Below are positions 58,606 through 64,000 of a stretch of 64,000 bases of DNA, piece after piece (position 1 is the stretch's first letter; every line of letters begins with the position of its first letter). The DNA is from Coniochaeta sp. PMI_546 (taxonomy: Eukaryota; Ascomycota; Sordariomycetes; Coniochaetales; Coniochaetaceae): contig MU271143.1 in NCBI GenBank assembly GCA_021432605.1, positions 505,277-569,276 on the forward strand, read 5' to 3'. The translations under genes and the position numbers were made by a program. The notes under the pieces were generated by a model, which made no database searches, had not been told where the DNA came from, and was given only the letters and a program-made list of their open reading frames with translations.

Positions 58606-61600
58606 TCAGTCATAGACGATCTGGCTGGCAAAGGTTGTCGCGACGCTCTTCTCGTCGTCATCATATCGGCGGCCGTATCCGTTGCCCTGAGCTAGCCGAC
58701 TACCAGTTTCGATGTATTGCTTGAGTCGATCGCTCTGACTCAACGAAGTCGGCCGAGACGAGCCAAATGCCTCACTGAGACCGGCTCCAAGGCTAGCCCC
58801 ACCCTGACCGACACCCCTAGCCCCGATGACACTGGAACTGGCGTCCGTGAACTCGCTGTTGGCTACGCTCTCGCCAGCAATGCTTTCGGTAGCACGTCCA
58901 CGACCCTTACCTCCCGAACGGCCACCGTGTGCGGCACCGGGAAGGCCAGGCCACATATCAGGGCTGAAGTTTGAGAACATCTGCGGATAAGAGCTTAAAC
59001 CAGCTCCGCCTAAAGCCGAGCTGTGGATAGACGAGGCATCATCAGGGATGTACGATACCATGGACCCAGTATCGTAGTCCCGCGTCGACCCGTTCATACC
59101 TCCGCCATAACGACTGCCAGGGTATCCGCTCGCGACAAGCTGAGTCTGCTGCGAGTAGCGTTGGGGACGGTAAGCTGTCTTTGGGCGGCCAAACTGAAGT
59201 AGCGAGGTCTGCAAGTTGCTGAGGGGACCCTCAACAAGACACTTGCGCTCCTTGAAGTGGATGAGGAGGTGATGCCAGAGCTCATGCTTCGCAAGGACCT
59301 TGGGGTTTCCGACGATGACAAGGCCATACTTGGCACGGGTAAGAGCGACGTTGAGACGACGAGGGTCCGACAGGAAACCAATTCCCTGATTCTCGTTGGA
59401 ACGAACACAGGATAGAACGATAAAGTCCTTCTCTCGTCCCTGGAATGCATCGACTGACGCGACCTCGACTTCTTTATAGCTCTCCTTCTTGAAGGTACCA
59501 GTGTTCTGCATGGTGCTAACAATGTAGCTTCGCTGGCCCTCGTATGGAGTGATGACGCCAATATCTGCAGCTTTGACACCCGCCTTGAAGAAACGCGTCA
59601 CAATCTTCTCGACGTTTGAAGCTTCGGTGCGGTTGAGATATGAGGTTCCGGATGCCGAAATCTCCTCGTTGCCAAGGTTGGACCAGAACATCATGGGTGT
59701 ATCAGCAACCGGCCAGGGGAAATCAACGTCCTTACGAAGCCGCTCCTGGATTGTGACACCATTCTGCAGCGACCCTTCGTAGAACATGTTGGAAGGGAAC
59801 TCGGAAAGGCACGGGTGCATCCGATACTGGACGTTCAGGCGGATAGGCGTAAAGCTCAGCTTCACTAAGCGCTCAAAGAGAGACTGGTTCAGACCTGCCT
59901 TCGCTGCCTTCTTGTTCATGATAACAGGACCCAACTGCTTGTGATCGCCCACAAGGACAACCTGCTTGCAGCCCAGAACAAGAGGAATCATGCACTCGGG
60001 CTCCGCTGACTGGGTCGACTCGTCAATCAAGACGTTGCGGAACTTCATCTTGGAGAGTCGCGGATCTCCAGCACCAACACATGTGCAGCAAACAACGTCG
60101 GCGTGGTTCAAGATCTCACGCTCAGCGGCTCTGGTGAGCTGCTTGAACTTCTTCTCGTCCTGGCTGGAAAGTTCGCCGAGCTCAGCCTTGAGCTGGGTCA
60201 GTTTCGTCAACTCCACATTGGTATCGTTCATGCGAACTTGCTCGTGTAAGGCGAGGAAGCCGACAGAAGACTCAACATCCTCCCGAGACTTTGCAGTCAA
60301 TCGGACTACCTTGAGCCCAGTGCGGTGGATACGCTCGCAAAGCTGGTCAACAGCAACGTTGGATGGGGCGCAGACAAGAACTTGGCTGATCTTGGCCAAG
60401 TGGTAGATGATTGTAGCCGAAGTCACAGTCTTTCCGGTTCCCGGGGGTCCCTGGATCAAACTGAGCGGGTTCGATAGCACTGCCTTGATGGCTGCGATCT
60501 GGCTGCTGTTGAGTTCGGGCAAGCCAGGAGCTGTGAACTTCTTCGGAAGTTGAGTCTTCATAGGCGCAAAAGACACCTCGTGCCCGAGAAGCTTGTGGAA
60601 TATGTACCCGGAGACGCTCAACTCATCGACAGCGAAGGTCTTCATCGCGAGCTGCATGCGGTCGTAAGACGTGGCTTTCCACACGTAATCGGCGGAAAAG
60701 TTATGGGTGCACTCGGTGGGCACAGACTTGTCGTTGCCAGCCTTACGCAACTCAAGTGTGACCTCGTCAGACTGGTTATTGGGGATCTTGATAACGTAGC
60801 CAACACCTTCCCATGGAGGACGAAGCTCTCCCTTGTACTTGAGACGCATCTCGTCACCTACTGCCAACTTGACGTCGCCGGACTCGATCTTGGGAAGGAT
60901 GAAACTGGCCAGATGTTTGTTATTCAGACCATAGTCCCAGCGAACCTGCAGGCCATCCTCGGACTGGGCTTCCTTCAGTTTCTTGTCGTAGTCGGACTCC
61001 ATCTTCACAAGAGGACCGAAAATGTTCTGGTAATGGTACGGATCGTCATATTTCAGCAGGACTGGATGCGGGTCGTCGTCGATGCCAGCACCTTTCTCCA
61101 AATCCGCGACGGTGGCATTAGGGGCCTCTTTCCACATCTCCTCGAGTTTGGCAATCATCGGAGGGGTGAGATGTCTGGCACGGAGTTGCTCGGCGTCCGT
61201 AGGCGTAGCAACGAGCCAGGTAAGGAACGATCGGTCTTCGATCAGAGGCTGCCATCTCGAGATATCCCAGCTCATATCCTTGGAACTCGTATTGGCGGCA
61301 CAGGGTTGGCGACAAAGCAGTACAACTACAGTGTCGGACTTTGCCGGAATGAATCCAAGAAGGAAAACATTTTTGGTGCCACAGTTGTAACATTCGAGGA
61401 CGGTATCGCCCAACGCGGACTGGGGGTGCAGCTGGACCTCCTTGTGTCGAGCTCGGACAAGATGATTGACAATGTGCGACGAGGTCGAGTTGCCTTTGGC
61501 ACTGCAGAACCACTTGCTACAGGCGAGGCATTTGACGACGCAGCTAGGCGAATGAATTCCACAGTACCTGGGAGGAAGTTAGAAAACGTCCGAAGCTCGG

Positions 61601-61938
61601 CCTCGGCTAACCGGGGAAGAAACTTACGCGCATGCGTGGGCAGGCAAGTCCTTCTCCTCCTCTGGAGCATTCAACTTGAGGCCTTTCATGCCATCAACGG
61701 GCATGCTGGCTAAGCTCTCTTCATCGTCGTCATCGAACACCTCTGTCTCGTTGTCATCGTCGTCCTGCCGGCGTCTCACATTGCCGACTCTCCCACGAGC
61801 GCCATGATTACCGTAGCTGCCATAAAGCAAGCTCTCGTCTGGGTCGATGTTGGACAGCTCGTCGTGGCCCCCAGCTTTGATCGCAGCTGCCGAATCGGAG
61901 ATCAGGTGGTTGCCGAGGTGCGTAAACGCGCCCTCCAT
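58606..61938 (-). CDS. UPF1: Upf1/NAM7 RNA helicase of nonsense-mediated decay
   Basis: Two exons (61628-61938, 58606-61567; 60-bp intron) encode 1090 aa. After an acidic N-terminus comes the Cys/His-rich Upf2-binding domain from about 100: [53 protein letters not shown]. The SF1 helicase core has Walker A GPPGTGKT at 477-484, DEST at 619-622, [27 protein letters not shown] and ALTRAKYG. The C-terminus is Gly/Ser-rich with SQ sites. Upf1 is the ATP-dependent helicase that couples premature termination to mRNA decay in the cytoplasm. The splice is needed to complete the Cys/His domain. It is divergent from Imp4 across 649 bp. Confidence 0.97.
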
Positions 61939-62587
61939 AGCGAGTTGGTGGGCGGAGGACCGTAGGTATGTCTGCTCGGTTGGGATTGCAATGTCAGAAA
62001 AAGCGACAAAAGTACGACGTGGCGACCCGAATATTTAAACCTGGAAGACCCGTGTCCTCCACAGCTGGAATGCTCACCTTTTGTTCTAAATTATTGTTGT
62101 ACGGTAGACCCGCGAGAGGACTCCGGGTGGGATGGGCGAAAAACGGTAAAGGAATTCGTAAAGACGAAGTGTCACATCATCGCTAAGTAGCTTTGACTGG
62201 CGACTGCGTGGTCGCGGTGGCGCTGTAAAGGTGAGATTCGGACTGGTACGGTAGCTGTGAACTTTCTCGAGGCTGGCTTTGTTGCCGCGAATTTTGTGGT
62301 TTCTGGCGGAGAATGCTTCCCTTGGGAGAGGAGCCAGGATGGATGCAGAAGAGGGAGCAATTCCGATGCGCCAGTGGGCAAAGAAGTGGCGTTGCGGAGC
62401 GCTAAGGCCAAAAGTGACGATAAGATAAGACGTGGACCCTGGGCGATTTTATTTTTTGGTGGAGCCGAGAAGATCATCGCGGACAGCCAAACCACCATCA
62501 AAGCTTCTCTGGACCATCACCACTTGATTCAACACGCTTCTGCCCTGCGCAACTCCCCCCGATTCTTGTTCATAAGACTCTGCAGTC
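61939..62587. promoter_or_regulatory. Shared divergent promoter region of Upf1 and Imp4
   Basis: 649 bp separate the two ATGs, and both genes are transcribed outward. No TATA box is obvious on either side, which fits housekeeping genes. Both act in RNA metabolism, but co-regulation is only suggested by arrangement. Confidence 0.5.
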
Positions 62588-63613
62588 ATGATTGTATGTT
62601 GTATTACGTGGCTTCATTGTCCTCAGCGATCTTTGACTGACATCTATACTCCTGCAGCGCAAACAAGCCCGTCAACGAAGAGACTGTAAGTGATCAAGAG
62701 GACGGTCTTGGTTTTGTTTATCTGCAACGGCAAAGCTGACTGTACCTGTGCTCCAGATCTCTATCGTCGTGCCCTTCTCCTACGAGATGCTGAAATCAGC
62801 GAGAAGCGCGCAAAGCTGAAGGCCTCGCTGGCAACCGGAAAACCCCTGGACCCCACTATCGCAAACGATAAGCAACTACGCAAAGACCTCGCCTACGACG
62901 AGTCCAGGCCAGACTCCCTCGAGGAAATCGATCTCGATGACGAATATCAGGCCCTCTCGGGGATTGTCGACCCCAGAGTACTAGTCACCACCGCACGCGA
63001 TCCTTCAAGCAGATTAAGCGCCTTCTCAAAGGAAATGAGGTTACTCCTGCCTACATCTATCAGACTGAATCGTGGAAATCTTATATTACCCGAGATCGTT
63101 CGATCCTCACAGGCTGCTGGCCTCTCGGATATTCTCCTCCTTCACGAGCACCGTGGCACCCCGACAGCCCTGACCATCAGTCATATGCCTCATGGGCCTA
63201 CCGTCTCGTTTTCTCTGCATAATGTTGTTTTGCGGCACGACATTCCGGGAAGTGTGCGAGGCACAGTCAGCGAATCATACCCCCATCTAATATTCGAGGG
63301 TTTCAACACCAAACTTGGAAAACGGATTCAACGCGTGATCCAGCATCTCTTTCCTCCCAGGGATCCCATTACCTCAAAGGCAAAGGTCGGCAACAGGGTG
63401 ATAACCTTCGTTAACAACGATGATGCCATTGAAGTCCGGCACCATGTATTTGTGAGGACGTCATACCAAAGTGTCGAGCTGTCGGAAGTCGGACCGCGGA
63501 TGACCATGAAGCCATTTGAGATCCGGGGCGGCACGCTGGAGAACAAGGACGGAGATGTGGAGTGGCACCTAAACCAATATACCCGGACGAGCAGGAAGAA
63601 GAATTACCTTTAA
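62588..63613 (+). CDS. IMP4: U3 snoRNP protein Imp4 (Brix domain)
   Basis: Three exons: 62588-62593 (ATG ATT only), 62658-62685 (28 nt) and 62757-63613, encoding 296 aa. The tiny exons give MIRKQARQRRDYLYRRALLL, the usual Imp4 N-terminus; without them the protein would lack its conserved start. The Brix domain spans about 85-270: VLVTTARDPSSRLSAFSKEM, RLNRGNLILPEIVRS, LLLHEHRGTPTALTISHMPH, GPTVSFSLHN, HLIFEGFNTKLGKR and EVGPRMTMKPFEIR. Imp4 binds U3 snoRNA with Mpp10 and Imp3 in the small-subunit processome and helps early 18S rRNA cleavage in the nucleolus. Length matches yeast Imp4 (about 290 aa). Confidence 0.96.
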
Positions 63614-64000
63614 AGCTGCAGTGTGCTGCTCAGTGTGCCCGGGGAGCTTTGGCGGCGTTTCGGCGTTCGAGTGTCTTGTGGAGTAATGGCCTTTGGCTTT
63701 GGCATGTTAGCACAGAACATATGGAAAGGGAGGTCATCTCTCTTGAGAGGTTGAAACTCCAGCATGGAGATTTTGCATGAGAATCCTAGTACCTAGCTAC
63801 CACCAGCAGAGGCGCTAAGATCTTGTTTGTGCGGGAAGGACGGACACGATTGTCTACTTTGGCAGCTTGATGTGAATGCCATATCTTTTTCCGGTCTCAA
63901 CTACGGCTCGCAGCAGATCGTGCGATGCCCTCGGTTAAGCTCATGTGGTGATTTGCGCAGCCGAGAGCTGGCTGTCGGAAACTAGGGGAAGCCTCTGAAA
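63614..64000. other. 3' flank of Imp4 to the window end
   Basis: 387 bp with no supported gene. A 72-codon ORF running from within the Imp4 exon to 63780 is in another frame and is not called. Confidence 0.4.

Noticed and set aside
60550-61713. 387-codon plus-strand ORF antisense to Upf1
   Set aside because: It overlaps conserved Upf1 coding sequence and its intron, and its translation resembles no known family.

Overview
The window is nuclear DNA of a filamentous ascomycete (Pezizomycotina), most likely a Sordariomycete. The evidence is: gene-dense sequence with many 49-75 bp GT-AG introns carrying fungal branch sites; a tRNA-Phe with a 15-nt intron whose mature form resembles, as far as I remember it, the Neurospora one; and typical filamentous-fungal families (FluG amidohydrolase-glutamine synthetase fusion, NACHT-ankyrin NLR, DUF6536 membrane protein, GPI-type GH76 mannosidase, Erv41, Upf1, Imp4). 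Species cannot be fixed from the sequence. I see no transposon, CRISPR array, rRNA or viral insertion.

Layout. 1-318: 3' end of an unidentified gene. 1458-4937 (+): NLR-like protein with N-terminal domain, NACHT and about 10 ankyrin repeats. 6647-9251 (+): DUF6536 multi-pass membrane protein. 9738-9911 (+): small 57-aa ORF. 10056-11020 (-): methyltransferase with an apparent frameshift. 12099-17757 (-): 1863-aa largely disordered protein, including a last coding exon hidden behind an intron. 20548-21972 (-): IFRD-type HEAT-like protein. 24308-26913 (+): FHA protein with three SUMO-interaction-like motifs and a C-terminal anchor. 27930-29940 (+): cytosolic-type gamma-glutamyltransferase. 30106-30686 (-): Grx5. 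31362-32669 (-): Erv41. 33923-34612 (+): DsbA/FrnE-like. 34667-37342 (-): FluG. 38193-38280 (+): tRNA-Phe(GAA).

Second half. 39160-40736 (+): Dfg5/Dcw1-like GH76. 41583-42207 (+): MYND zinc-finger protein. 43029-44497 (+): HSL-type alpha/beta hydrolase. 44672-45715 (-): 2OG-Fe(II) oxygenase. 46198-47442 (-): single-pass surface protein. 48927-50316 (+): FAD monooxygenase. 51371-55799 (+): MFS-type membrane protein interrupted by an in-frame TAG. 56131-57443 (-): AhpC/PRXL2-like protein. 58606-61938 (-): Upf1 helicase. 62588-63613 (+): Imp4.

Most genes are unrelated housekeeping or accessory genes, not one pathway. Functional themes are redox and glutathione metabolism (GGT, Grx5, DsbA-like, PRXL2-like), cell surface and secretion (Erv41, GH76, surface protein) and RNA biology (Upf1, Imp4, tRNA-Phe). 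The accessory stretch at 43-50 kb holds three tailoring-type enzymes but no biosynthetic backbone. The strongest leads are the FHA/triple-SIM/tail-anchor architecture, the nonsense codon in the MFS-like gene, the frameshifted methyltransferase, the hidden last exon of the giant disordered protein, and a cluster of TACCTTAGGTA-type palindromes in the 2.3-kb divergent promoter at 21973-24307. No clear new multi-gene system was found. All splice models are read by eye from splice signals, reading frame and family resemblance, without RNA data.
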